DNA from: Anaerolineaceae bacterium
GTDB lineage: Bacteria > Chloroflexota > Anaerolineae > Aggregatilineales > Phototrophicaceae
Assembly (NCBI GenBank): GCA_002702065.1
Contig: NZXX01000001.1
Location: forward strand, 310,001 to 374,000
Direction: 5' to 3'
Length of the DNA stretch: 64,000 bases
Position 1 is the first letter of the stretch, and each line of letters starts with the position of its first letter. Shown here one piece after another: positions 44,523 through 53,014 of this stretch. The translations under genes and the position numbers were made by a program. Under the pieces are notes generated by a model. That model saw nothing but the letters and a program-made list of their open reading frames with translations, ran no database searches and was not told the DNA's origin.

Positions 44523-45361
44523 TTTGCGAATGCTTTCTCGAAGTCGTGAAGCAGAGTATCAGTTTGCAGGTCGAGGCCGCCAGCGAGGGCGATCTCGATG
44601 CCTTTGTCGAAGATGGCCTGATGAGGGGTGCCGGATACACGCTGGTAACCGCTCGGTCCGGCAGCCAATGGCAGCACCGGTGCCAGCGACTGGCTGTTGA
44701 TGAAGGCTTCGGCATTTTCGCGCACTTTATCCCGCGCCACGACGCCGCCAAAGCCGACAAACAGGTCCACGACGTCGCGGGTGACCAGATCGGACATGCC
44801 ATCGCCGACCATCAGCCGTCGTCCCGGACGCTCACCAGCCAGTTCGCGCACCATCGTGGGCTTGCCGCTGGAAACGGTCAGCGGTCCCACCTGATAATCC
44901 AGATAAGTGTGGGTATGGCGGGTGCTGGGTTCGTAATAGCGCCACCAATCGCCGGACAATTCATTGTATTCCAATTCAACAGCGCGGATCAGTTCCGGCG
45001 GGACACCCAGCCGCTTGCCAAAACCGCGCACCGGTTCGGCCAGACCGCCGCTGATGATGAAGACGGTTTTGCCGAGATAGCGCAGCGCATCCAGCACGGC
45101 CTGCGTGTCCGGGACGATATGCTCCCAGTACAGTTCCTCGATCTCCCGAAGCTGCCCACGTGTGGGGCGGATCGCTTGCAGGCGCTTGCCATAGACCTGC
45201 GCCAGATCAAGGTCGCCGTTCATGGCTTTGTCCGTCAGCACACTGACGCGCCACTCCTTGCCTTTCAGCCGGGCGAGTTCGTCAATGCCTTCAATGGTCG
45301 AAAGCGTGCTGTCACAATCAAAAAAAATCAGATCGAAGCTTGTCCAGCGCGTGTGGGTCAT
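44519..45361 (-). CDS. Phosphoserine phosphatase-like HAD protein
   Basis: 280 residues. FDCDSTLSTIEGIDELA (near 11) matches the phosphoserine phosphatase motif I, IISGGLAEPV (near 120) motif II, SGKPTMV and GDGMSDLVTRD (near 185) motifs III and IV. With serA in the same operon, dephosphorylation of phosphoserine is likely. ATG 45361 is chosen; longer frames to 45445 lack conservation. The ribosome site GGAGGGG is a little far. Confidence 0.85.
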   Translation of the reverse strand: MTHTRWTSFDLIFFDCDSTLSTIEGIDELARLKGKEWRVSVLTDKAMNGDLDLAQVYGKRLQAIRPTRGQLREIEELYWEHIVPDTQAVLDALRYLGKTVFIISGGLAEPVRGFGKRLGVPPELIRAVELEYNELSGDWWRYYEPSTRHTHTYLDYQVGPLTVSSGKPTMVRELAGERPGRRLMVGDGMSDLVTRDVVDLFVGFGGVVARDKVRENAEAFINSQSLAPVLPLAAGPSGYQRVSGTPHQAIFDKGIEIALAGGLDLQTDTLLHDFEKAFAK

Positions 45362-45451
45362 GCGAAGATACAGCCCCTCCCTCAAGAATCTCTGGGATTG
45401 TACCGCTGTGGCGCGGGTTTGTGAACCCATGCCTGTGGTTTTCAATCATTC

Positions 45452-46816
45452 TTAAAGACGATAGCCGTGTTTCCGCAGGGCCCAGTCGCACACCTTGCAG
45501 GCGACACTGTAGACGACCATCTTCTCGACATTGGCGGCATCGCGCGGGCGCTGCTGACGAATCGAGTCGTAGATTTCGTGAACGCGATTCAGCGGATTCT
45601 CGTACGGTAGTGGCACGTCCGTATCCACAATAATGCCGCCCAGGATAAGGGGCAGATAGATGTCATCAAATTCCAGCGGGGTATCTGTGTCGTTAAGCTC
45701 CTCGACAAACTGGCTGGCATAGCGCTCCGTATCAATTTTGTTGCCCAGTTCGCGCCCGATGACCATGTGGACTAGCGAGAAGCCATGAATAATCCCATCT
45801 TGCAGCAGGTCGTCATACAGGATAGTCGCTAATGATTTCACTGGTTGGTCCATAACCCGGTTATCGGAGGCGATACGGGTGAGGAAACTGCGACACCAGG
45901 CTGGCAGATGCACGGGGCGGCCATCGGATGTCCAGCCATGATCCAGCAATTCACCGACACCATACAACGCCTGTTCCGGATAATAGAGCGAATCAGGCAT
46001 TTCTCGGCCCATCTGCAAAATATCGACCAGCAGTTTGGTGATATAGTGCGCCTCATTCGGGTTAAGCCGGTAGTTGCGGCTGCCAAAGCGGCGAATTGTC
46101 GATTTGTACAGGGGTTCGTACAGGTTCTCGCGGGTGAGCAAGGGTAGAACACGATGTTCCAGCAGTTTGCCGTACTGCTCCAACTGCGGGCGGGCATCCG
46201 TGTGGCCGGACATGGACCACAAACGCTTCCAGGCCGGTTTGATCTCTGGTACTTCAACTGGTGCTTTGCCCGGCGGCGCCAGGTCGAAACTGGCCTCAAT
46301 CGACGTGCCGATCAACCCGGTTTTGCTCACCGAAAAGTCGAGCGCTTTTAACTCGGCGATTTCCATAATCGTTGGATAGTCGAGGTAAAAGTAGTAACTG
46401 AGATTGACAAATGAATCCGTCTGGCGCACCACACGCGGCTTCGCCAGGGTTTTGACGCTCAGGTTAATGAAGACGTGGTAGTCATTTTCGGAAGTGGCTG
46501 TCGGCAGGGTTTGCATCGGCAGCGACACACAGCCCACCTCGGCAGGGCTGAGCACGGCGGTCATGCGTGCGGTTTTCAGGATGAACTGGTCGGTTTTGCC
46601 ATCACGGTCGCGTGCTGGCACTTTCGGTTCCGCCACAACCTCGACGCGCACGTCAGTTGTGTTTTGTAACAGCAGGATAATTTCAAACGTCTGGCCGGCG
46701 CGGGCAATGCGCGGGCGTATTGTCATCGCAGCATCGACCACGTCGATCTGTTTGCGGCGTCCATTGGTGATGTATCCCAGAATATCGGGATAATTCGGTT
46801 GTCCAGATTTTGGCAT
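45452..46816 (-). CDS. Hypothetical protein, 454 residues
   Basis: No family recognised. The first 190 residues look beta-rich (TIRPRIARAGQTFEIILLLQN), the rest helical with conserved-looking RENLYEPLYKS and LPAWCRSFLTRIA. No signal peptide or membrane segment. The stop is 90 bases upstream of the serB-like start, in the same direction, so it could head or precede that operon. Confidence 0.6.
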   Translation of the reverse strand: MPKSGQPNYPDILGYITNGRRKQIDVVDAAMTIRPRIARAGQTFEIILLLQNTTDVRVEVVAEPKVPARDRDGKTDQFILKTARMTAVLSPAEVGCVSLPMQTLPTATSENDYHVFINLSVKTLAKPRVVRQTDSFVNLSYYFYLDYPTIMEIAELKALDFSVSKTGLIGTSIEASFDLAPPGKAPVEVPEIKPAWKRLWSMSGHTDARPQLEQYGKLLEHRVLPLLTRENLYEPLYKSTIRRFGSRNYRLNPNEAHYITKLLVDILQMGREMPDSLYYPEQALYGVGELLDHGWTSDGRPVHLPAWCRSFLTRIASDNRVMDQPVKSLATILYDDLLQDGIIHGFSLVHMVIGRELGNKIDTERYASQFVEELNDTDTPLEFDDIYLPLILGGIIVDTDVPLPYENPLNRVHEIYDSIRQQRPRDAANVEKMVVYSVACKVCDWALRKHGYRL

Positions 46817-47028
46817 GTGTTTCCAATACCCGTAATTATGTGTTATGTATGATCAGCAGCGGTTCATCCGATAGGTTAGAAGAAATCCCTGACAGTTGGA
46901 TGGCACAATAAAATCAGGATGAAATCGTGTCGGTCACTGTGATCACTGAATACAGTAAATGGCTTGACATCTCTATTTTATAACATGTTTTGATGAACTA
47001 TTTCACTTAAAATTGCACTCTGGTCAAC

Positions 47029-47056
47029 TTGACACACTTTAAGGGAGGGCTATAAT
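47029..47056 (+). promoter_or_regulatory. Near-perfect sigma-70 promoter of the TetR-led operon
   Basis: TTGACA (47029-47034), 16-base spacer, TATAAT (47051-47056). Both boxes are exact consensus. The predicted start is about 47063, some 32 bases before the TTG start of the TetR gene. Confidence 0.85.
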
Positions 47057-47073
47057 CGAATCTCTGTTAGATT

Positions 47074-47085
47074 CTTCTTAAGAAG
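47074..47085. promoter_or_regulatory. CTTCTTAAGAAG palindrome near the TetR start
   Basis: A perfect 12-base palindrome 18 bases downstream of the -10 box. It overlaps AAGGG, the ribosome site of the TetR gene. Candidate operator for autoregulation, or a weak structure that hides the ribosome site. Confidence 0.5.
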
Positions 47086-47094
47086 GGCGTTGTT

Positions 47095-47718
47095 TTGGCA
47101 CGTAAACCGGCCAGCCAGACGGTCAGTCGAGACGACATACTCTATGCTGCTGCCAGTGTGCTGCGACAGAATGGTTATGACGCTACGACGATGAAGGACA
47201 TCGCTGCGGAAGTCAACCTGACAGCCGCCAGCTTGTACCATCATTTCAGGAATAAAGACGCCTTGCTGCTGGCTGTGCTGGAAGCCGGGCTGAATCATGT
47301 GATTGACCAGTTGGAACCGATTGTCGCCAGTGACCAGGCACCGGCTGACAAGCTGCGGGCGATGATTCAGGTACATGTCATTAGCCTGACCAGCAATATG
47401 GCAGTGGGTGCAGCGATGGTGTTTGAAATGCGCTGGCTGCTCACCCTCGACGCCGAGAATGGGACCGCCAGCTTGAAGGCGCGGCGCGATGCTTTTTTTG
47501 ACCAGCGCGATTATTTCGAGCGGCTGTATCGTCAGGTGATACAGGCAGGTATTGATCAGGGTGATTTTCTGGCGGTGGATGTGCCGGTGTTTACCCGCAC
47601 TATGCTCGGCGCGCATAATTGGGTGGCGGTCTGGTTCCGCGAGAACGGGCGGCTGACCGGTGCGCAGATTGCCGACCAGATGGCCGATACATTTTTGCGA
47701 GCATTAGTGAGTGAATAG
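47095..47718 (+). CDS. TetR-family transcriptional regulator
   Basis: 207 residues. N-terminal helix-turn-helix RDDILYAAASVLRQNGYDAT and DIAAEVNLTAASLYHHFRNKDALL is a textbook TetR domain; the C-terminal ligand domain is helical. Start is TTG 47095, with AAGGG seven bases upstream. It heads a run of seven co-directional genes that includes fadN and fadA, so a FadR-like role repressing fatty acid degradation is plausible but inferred. Confidence 0.9.
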   Translation: MARKPASQTVSRDDILYAAASVLRQNGYDATTMKDIAAEVNLTAASLYHHFRNKDALLLAVLEAGLNHVIDQLEPIVASDQAPADKLRAMIQVHVISLTSNMAVGAAMVFEMRWLLTLDAENGTASLKARRDAFFDQRDYFERLYRQVIQAGIDQGDFLAVDVPVFTRTMLGAHNWVAVWFRENGRLTGAQIADQMADTFLRALVSE

Positions 47719-47726
47719 GATGCGGA

Positions 47727-48269
47727 ATGTCCGATAAGCCGCAGCATTGTATTACCCCGTTAGAGGGCTGCCTGCCAGAAATTGGTCGTGCACTAGCGAT
47801 GCTGGAAGACTGCCGCCAGCGCACCCGCCAGGTGCTGGCAAACCTGAACCCCGCTGCGGTGGATTGGGTGGGTGGCATGAATGGTCACAGCATCGGCACC
47901 CTGCTCTATCACATCGCTGCCATTGAGGTGAGCTGGCTGGGGATTGAAGTTACCCAGGGTAGGCTGCCAGACGAGGTCTGGGATCACTTCGAGACGGACG
48001 TGCGCGACCCGGAAGGCCATCTGACGCCCGTCAGCGGTCAGACGCTGGATGAACACTGGCAGCGGCTGGATTACACACGCGGGCTGCTGCTGGATGTCTA
48101 TAAGAAGATGTCACTTGAGGATTATCGTTATGCACGCTGCTTTGATGAGTACGACGTAACGCCGGAATGGGTGCTGTATCATCTGATGCAGCATGAAGCC
48201 GGGCATAGGGATGAACTGGCGGCTTTGCGTGCGGCTGCCGAGACACATTTGAAAACAATGGATACCTGA
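47727..48269 (+). CDS. DinB-family protein
   Basis: 180 residues. Four-helix-bundle DinB family. GGMNGHSIGTLLYHIAAIEV (near 49-68) and QHEAGHRDELAAL near 155 carry the histidines that bind metal in this family. Some members are thiol S-transferases; activity here is unknown. Eight bases after the TetR stop and 14 before the STAS-like gene, so part of the same operon. Confidence 0.8.
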   Translation: MSDKPQHCITPLEGCLPEIGRALAMLEDCRQRTRQVLANLNPAAVDWVGGMNGHSIGTLLYHIAAIEVSWLGIEVTQGRLPDEVWDHFETDVRDPEGHLTPVSGQTLDEHWQRLDYTRGLLLDVYKKMSLEDYRYARCFDEYDVTPEWVLYHLMQHEAGHRDELAALRAAAETHLKTMDT

Positions 48270-48283
48270 TAGACAGAGGATTT

Positions 48284-48664
48284 ATGCCGATTACGATTGA
48301 CTGGTATGACGTTGAAAAGACTATTCTCCGTTATGAATTTACGGGGCAATGGTCGTGGGAAGAACTCCACCAGGCGATGGACGAAGTGCAGGAACAGATG
48401 GCCAGCGTGTCGACCCGTGTCGACGTCATTATCGACGTGTCGCAGAGCAAGCGTATTCCGGCAGGGGCATTATCGCAGATGCGCGGTGGAACGCTCAAAG
48501 CCAGTGAAAACTGGGGGATGGGCGTATTTGTCGGTACGTGAACCTTCCTCAATGCGCTGTTGACCACCTTTAGCCGGGTATATCCCAAAATGGGCCAGCG
48601 ATACCAGTCTGCTTCGACAACAGCGGAAGCCTATCAACTGATCTTAAAGAACCGGAAATTGTAA
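48284..48664 (+). pseudogene. STAS/SpoIIAA-like gene interrupted by in-frame TGA
   Basis: The frame from ATG 48284 gives 85 codons, a TGA at 48539-48541, then continues open for 40 codons to TAA at 48664. Read through, the product would be 126 residues, exactly the length of the related intact gene at 63498. The FVGT before the TGA aligns with FVGQQ of that paralogue, and the sequence beyond it (LNALLTTFSRVYPKMGQRY) resembles the continuation. A single-base change is therefore the simplest cause. An 85-residue truncated product may still be made. Confidence 0.75.
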
Positions 48665-48678
48665 GGTAGAGAAAAGCG

Positions 48679-49401
48679 ATGCAGCGAATTCTGATTACCG
48701 GCTCCAATCGCGGGATTGGGCTTGAATTGACCCGGCGTTATCTGGAACGGGGTGAACAGGTCTTTGCCACCTGCCGTCAGCCACAGGCCGCGGCGGACTT
48801 GAACCAACTGGCGGCGCAGTATCCGGACCGGCTGAGCATTCTGGCGCTGGAAGTCACGGATGAAGCCGCCATTGCTGAGTGCGTGCGTCAGGTGAGCGCA
48901 CAGACCGACGCGCTGGACATGCTCATCAACAACGCGGGCATATTGCCGGGCGGGGTCGCGGCACGAGAAGCGAATATCGGTACGTTTGGGCAGCTCGAGG
49001 CGGCGGCGATGCTGCATGTATTTGAAGTGAACAGCGTTGCGCCCGTCATGGTTGCCCAGGCGTTTGCGGGTTTATTGCGGCAAGGGCAGCAGCCACGTCT
49101 GATTAACGTCTCATCCGACGCCGGGTCGATCACCATGCGGAACAAAGGGTGTGACTATAGTTACCCGGCCAGCAAAGCGGCGTTGAATATGCTGACGCGC
49201 TGCCTCAGTGGCGATCTGCGCGGCGATGATGTGAGCGTCGTTTCCATGCATCCCGGTTTTATCAAGACGGATATGGGTGGGCCGAACGCCCGGCTCACAC
49301 TGGACGAGGCGATCCCGGAGATGATGCGCGTGATGGATGGCCTGACGCTGGAAGATACGGGCCAGTTCTTCAACTGGGATGGCAAGTCTGTTCCCTGGTA
49401 A
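48679..49401 (+). CDS. Short-chain dehydrogenase/reductase
   Basis: 240 residues. ITGSNRGIGLELTRRY at the start is the SDR cofactor motif TGxxxGxG, LINNAGI near 85 stabilises the central sheet, a Ser in NVSSDAG near 139 and YSYPASKAAL near 160 supply the catalytic Ser-Tyr-Lys. Substrate unknown; its position between the DinB/STAS genes and fadN suggests lipid or carbonyl metabolism. AGGTAGAGAAAA precedes the ATG. Confidence 0.88.
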   Translation: MQRILITGSNRGIGLELTRRYLERGEQVFATCRQPQAAADLNQLAAQYPDRLSILALEVTDEAAIAECVRQVSAQTDALDMLINNAGILPGGVAAREANIGTFGQLEAAAMLHVFEVNSVAPVMVAQAFAGLLRQGQQPRLINVSSDAGSITMRNKGCDYSYPASKAALNMLTRCLSGDLRGDDVSVVSMHPGFIKTDMGGPNARLTLDEAIPEMMRVMDGLTLEDTGQFFNWDGKSVPW

Positions 49402-49461
49402 GAAAGCTGCTTGCTTGTTTGCTGAAATGCGATGGCTTTGACATAGAAAGGTGCTGAAAAG

Positions 49462-51867
49462 ATGCCCTACCACATTCGTAAGGCGGCAGTGATCGGTTCC
49501 GGCACGATGGGCGGCGGGATTGCGGCGCTGCTGGCCGGGGTGGGGATCGAAACGTTGCTGCTGGATATGCCGGCTCCGGATACTACCCCCAATGACCGCT
49601 TCGAAAAACGCAATGCGGTCGCCCTGAACGGCCTCAAGCAAATGCAGAACGCCCGCCCCGCACAGCTTTTTCATGCGGATGACCTGAACCTGATTCGTGT
49701 CGGCAATATTGACGATGATCTGGCGCAGGTGCGTGATGTCGATTGGGTCATCGAAGTCGTGGTCGAAAAACTGGATGTCAAGCAGAAATTGATCGCCCGG
49801 TTGGCCCCGATGGTGGGGTCACAGACGATTGTCTCGACCAATACATCTGGCCTGCCGATCAACCGTATTGCCGAGGGCCTGCCGGAAGATTTCACCCGGC
49901 GTTTTCTGGGCACACATTTTTTTAATCCGCCGCGCTACTTGCACCTGCTTGAACTGATCCCGCACGCCAACACCGAATCCGCCGTCATTCATTTCATGAC
50001 GGAATTCGCCACCCGCGAGCTGGGTAAAGGGGTGGTGCTGTGCAAGGACACGCCCAACTTCATCGGCAACCGCTTTATGTCGATGATCGGGATGCAGGCG
50101 ATGAACGACGCGCTCGATCATGGCTATACCGTTGAAGAAGTGGACGCGCTCACCGGGCCATTGATCGGACGCCCGAAGACGGCCACATTTAATCTGAACG
50201 ATCTGGTGGGGTTCGATGTCGCGGTTCATGTGGCACGCAACCTGTACGATGCTATTCCCAACGACCCGGCCCGTGAGGTGCTCAATCACCCCAAGACCGT
50301 CGAAATCAGCCAGAAACTGCTGGATAACAACTGGCTGGGGCGCAAAACTGGGCAGGGGTTTTATCATATGCGGCGCGGTGAGGACGGTTCGCGCGAATTG
50401 TGGGCGCTCAACCTGGACACGCTGGAGTATGAGCCACCCACCAGCCCGCGTTTTGACAGTGTGAGCAAACATCGCAAGGTCAGTGACGTGGGCGAACGGA
50501 TTCGGCTGTTGATCAATGAAGAGGACCGGGCTGCTGAATTTCTGTTCCGGCATCATGCTTTCTACCTGAGCTATGCCTCGCAGCGTGTGCCGGAAATTAC
50601 CGCCTCGATTCTGAATGTTGATCTGGCGCAGAAGTGGGGCTTTGGACACAAACTTGGTCCGTTTGAAATCTGGGATTCGCTGGGCGTTGCCGAGAAGATT
50701 CCGCGCTTTGAGGCAGCCGGTTACCCGGTTGCGGACTGGGTCAAGGAGATGGTCGCCAACGGCACGCCCACATTCTATCGCCGAGAGGATAACGGCCTCG
50801 TCAGCGGCTATTACAGCCCGTCGCTGAAAAAATATGTAACGCTGGAAAAAGACCCGCGCAGCATCACCGTTGACGACCTGCGGGCGCGTGGGAAGGAAAT
50901 CGCCCGTAATGACAGCGCCAGCATTTTTGATATGGGCGATGGGGTGGCTTTGTGGGAGTTCCACAGTAAGCAGAACACCATCGACAACGACCTGATGGAC
51001 ATGGGTTATCAAGCGATTGAGCTGCTCAACAACGATCAGTTCGATGCGCTGGTGGTGGGCAATGATGGCGAGCGTTTCAGCGTGGGCTTTAACCTGTTTC
51101 TGTTTGTGCTGACCGTGCAGAACGAGCAGTTTGACCAGATCGAATCGAATCTGGATACGCTGCAAAATCTGGCGGATGCCTTGCGTTATGCCAGCAAGCC
51201 GGTGGTTGCTGCACCGTTTCAGTTGGCGTTGGGCGGCGGTACGGAAATGATCTTCGGCGGCAGCGCGGTGGTGGCCCATGCGGAGCTGTATGCCGGGCTG
51301 GTGGAGGTCGGCGTCGGTATTATCCCGGCGGGCGGCGGCTGCAAAGAGATGCTGCGCCGTGTGCTCAACCCGGTGATGCGCGCGCATCCAAATGCGGACC
51401 CGCTGCCGCATCTGCAAAAACTTTTCCAGCAGATCGCCACCGCGCAGGTGAGTGAACAGGGCGCAAAACAGGCCCGCGACATGGGCATCCTCGGTCCGTG
51501 TGACCGCATCGTCATGAACCGCGATCATCTGCTGTGGGAGGCGAAACGCACGGCGCGGTATCTGGCGGACAATTACACGCCGCAGCGCCCGGAGAAAATC
51601 TACGCTGCCGGACGCGATGCCTATGCCGCGCTGCTGGTGGCGATTGATGGCTTTGTCGAGCAGCGCCTCGCCACCGAGTATGATGCGGTGATTGCGCGTA
51701 AGCTGGCCTACGTGCTGACCGGCGGGGCGGTGGATGAACCGGGCTGGGTCGATGAACAGGTGATTCTGCGGCTGGAGCGTGAGGTGTTCCTGCAACTGCT
51801 GCGCGAGCCGAAAACGCTGGAGCGCATGACGCATATGCTGCAAACCAACAAGCCGCTGCGGAATTAA
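49462..51867 (+). CDS. fadN: 3-hydroxyacyl-CoA dehydrogenase / enoyl-CoA hydratase, FadN type
   Basis: 801 residues. Two successive steps of fatty acid beta-oxidation. The dehydrogenase comes first: VIGSGTMGGGIAALLAG (NAD), HFFNPPRYLHLLELIP near 150 with the catalytic His, and KDTPNFIGNRF near 190. The C-terminal part resembles the enoyl-CoA hydratase fold (GNDGERFSVGFNL, KPVVAAPFQLALGGGTEM near 575). This order is like Bacillus FadN rather than FadB/FadJ. AAAGGTG precedes the ATG. fadA follows one gene later. Confidence 0.9.
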   Translation: MPYHIRKAAVIGSGTMGGGIAALLAGVGIETLLLDMPAPDTTPNDRFEKRNAVALNGLKQMQNARPAQLFHADDLNLIRVGNIDDDLAQVRDVDWVIEVVVEKLDVKQKLIARLAPMVGSQTIVSTNTSGLPINRIAEGLPEDFTRRFLGTHFFNPPRYLHLLELIPHANTESAVIHFMTEFATRELGKGVVLCKDTPNFIGNRFMSMIGMQAMNDALDHGYTVEEVDALTGPLIGRPKTATFNLNDLVGFDVAVHVARNLYDAIPNDPAREVLNHPKTVEISQKLLDNNWLGRKTGQGFYHMRRGEDGSRELWALNLDTLEYEPPTSPRFDSVSKHRKVSDVGERIRLLINEEDRAAEFLFRHHAFYLSYASQRVPEITASILNVDLAQKWGFGHKLGPFEIWDSLGVAEKIPRFEAAGYPVADWVKEMVANGTPTFYRREDNGLVSGYYSPSLKKYVTLEKDPRSITVDDLRARGKEIARNDSASIFDMGDGVALWEFHSKQNTIDNDLMDMGYQAIELLNNDQFDALVVGNDGERFSVGFNLFLFVLTVQNEQFDQIESNLDTLQNLADALRYASKPVVAAPFQLALGGGTEMIFGGSAVVAHAELYAGLVEVGVGIIPAGGGCKEMLRRVLNPVMRAHPNADPLPHLQKLFQQIATAQVSEQGAKQARDMGILGPCDRIVMNRDHLLWEAKRTARYLADNYTPQRPEKIYAAGRDAYAALLVAIDGFVEQRLATEYDAVIARKLAYVLTGGAVDEPGWVDEQVILRLEREVFLQLLREPKTLERMTHMLQTNKPLRN

Positions 51868-51956
51868 GGATCAACGATGAACGCAAAGAGGCAAAGAAAA
51901 CTAACGTAGGGGCGGCAGCGTGCTGCGCCCTCTGGTGACACGGGAGATAGTGCAGA
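51868..51956. repeat. Spacer with TAGGGGCGG hairpin
   Basis: 89 bases between fadN and the hydrolase gene. TAGGGGCGGCAGCG / TGCTGCGCCC (51907-51930) forms a GC-rich imperfect hairpin, related by its first eight bases to the palindromes at 30999 and 40106. Confidence 0.5.
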
Positions 51957-52976
51957 ATGGGTACGAATTCAAACTCACGGCGCGGGTGCGGCTTTTGGAT
52001 TATCCGTGCGGTACTCGCAGTTGTTGTGCTGATCGGTGGGTTGCTGGCGCTGGGCTATGGCTATGAAGCTGTCGCCGAGTCGAACGACAGCCGCGCCTAC
52101 CCGCCACCCGGTCAGATGATCGACGTGGGCGGTTACCGGCTGCACCTGTATTGCACAGGCGAAGGTAGCCCGACGGTGATTCTCGACGCACTTCAACCGG
52201 GTACTGTCTCGAATTGGGCGTGGATTCAGCAGGAGATTGCCAAAAATACCCGCGTTTGCGCCTATGACCGCGCCGGATTGGGCTGGAGTGAACTCGGCCC
52301 GGAACCGCGTGACGCGCAGCAAAATACCCGTGAACTGGAAACGCTGCTGCAAAGCGCTGGCATCGAAGGCCCGTATGTGCTGGTTGGGCATTCGTTGGGC
52401 GGTTTGTATACCAGAGTGTTTGCTGGGCAGCACCCGCAAGATGTAAAGGGCATGGTGCTGATCGACTCCTCGCACCCGGATGGTTGGCGGCGCGAGGGCA
52501 TCCCCGAAGGCGTGGGTATGAATAAAGACCAACTGGCGATGGGGCCAATTGCCGCCCGCTTCGGGATGCTGCGCGTGATGAGCTTCTTCCCGATTGACCC
52601 TGATCTGCCAGCGCAGCAACAGGGCGAACTCAAAGCTTTTTACCAGACTCCCAAGTTTGCCGAGATTTCGCGTCAGGTCGATGCAGCTTTCCCGGCGCTG
52701 CTGGCACAGGGACGTGAAGTGACCGCGCTTGGTAACATCCCGTTGGTGATTCTGACCACAGGAGATGTCGATGCAGCAGCCGAGCCATCCACCGTCCTTG
52801 CTCGTGCGTTACAAATCGAATTGAGCGAACTCTCGTCCAACAGCCGTTACCGCGTGGTCAATGGCGCGACTCATACGTCGCTCGTCAATAATCCCAATCA
52901 TGCTCAATCGGTCATTAGCGCCATTAACGATGTACTCGAAAGCATTCGTAGTGGCAATGCTTTAGCTGACAACTGA
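51957..52976 (+). CDS. Membrane-anchored alpha/beta hydrolase
   Basis: 339 residues. One N-terminal membrane helix (near 14-34), then an alpha/beta hydrolase domain outside the membrane: YDRAGLGWSE near 102, the nucleophile elbow GHSLGG near 143 (Ser145), an acid near 260 (TTGDVD) and the His in GATHTSL near 302. Esterase, lipase or haloperoxidase-like; the substrate is unknown. It lies between fadN and fadA, which is unusual, and may supply fatty acids. Confidence 0.82.
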   Translation: MGTNSNSRRGCGFWIIRAVLAVVVLIGGLLALGYGYEAVAESNDSRAYPPPGQMIDVGGYRLHLYCTGEGSPTVILDALQPGTVSNWAWIQQEIAKNTRVCAYDRAGLGWSELGPEPRDAQQNTRELETLLQSAGIEGPYVLVGHSLGGLYTRVFAGQHPQDVKGMVLIDSSHPDGWRREGIPEGVGMNKDQLAMGPIAARFGMLRVMSFFPIDPDLPAQQQGELKAFYQTPKFAEISRQVDAAFPALLAQGREVTALGNIPLVILTTGDVDAAAEPSTVLARALQIELSELSSNSRYRVVNGATHTSLVNNPNHAQSVISAINDVLESIRSGNALADN

Positions 52977-53014
52977 TCTCTGTGAACGGGTAACTTTCAG
53001 ACTGGAGACTGATT

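Larger units (their letters stand above)
46817..47094. other. Intergenic region between divergent genes
   Basis: 278 bases, AT-rich. Holds the near-consensus promoter at 47029-47056 and a CTTCTTAAGAAG palindrome at 47074-47085. An eight-base GTGATCAC palindrome lies at 46939-46946. No further gene is convincing. Confidence 0.5.

Noticed and set aside
48539..48541. TGA as selenocysteine or reassigned codon
   Set aside because: No SECIS-like hairpin evident, the intact paralogue has a Gln/Asn region here, and TGA ends other genes in the window.
49819..51843. 674-codon open frame on the minus strand
   Set aside because: Antisense to fadN; no start site or motifs, whereas fadN has a full set of catalytic motifs.
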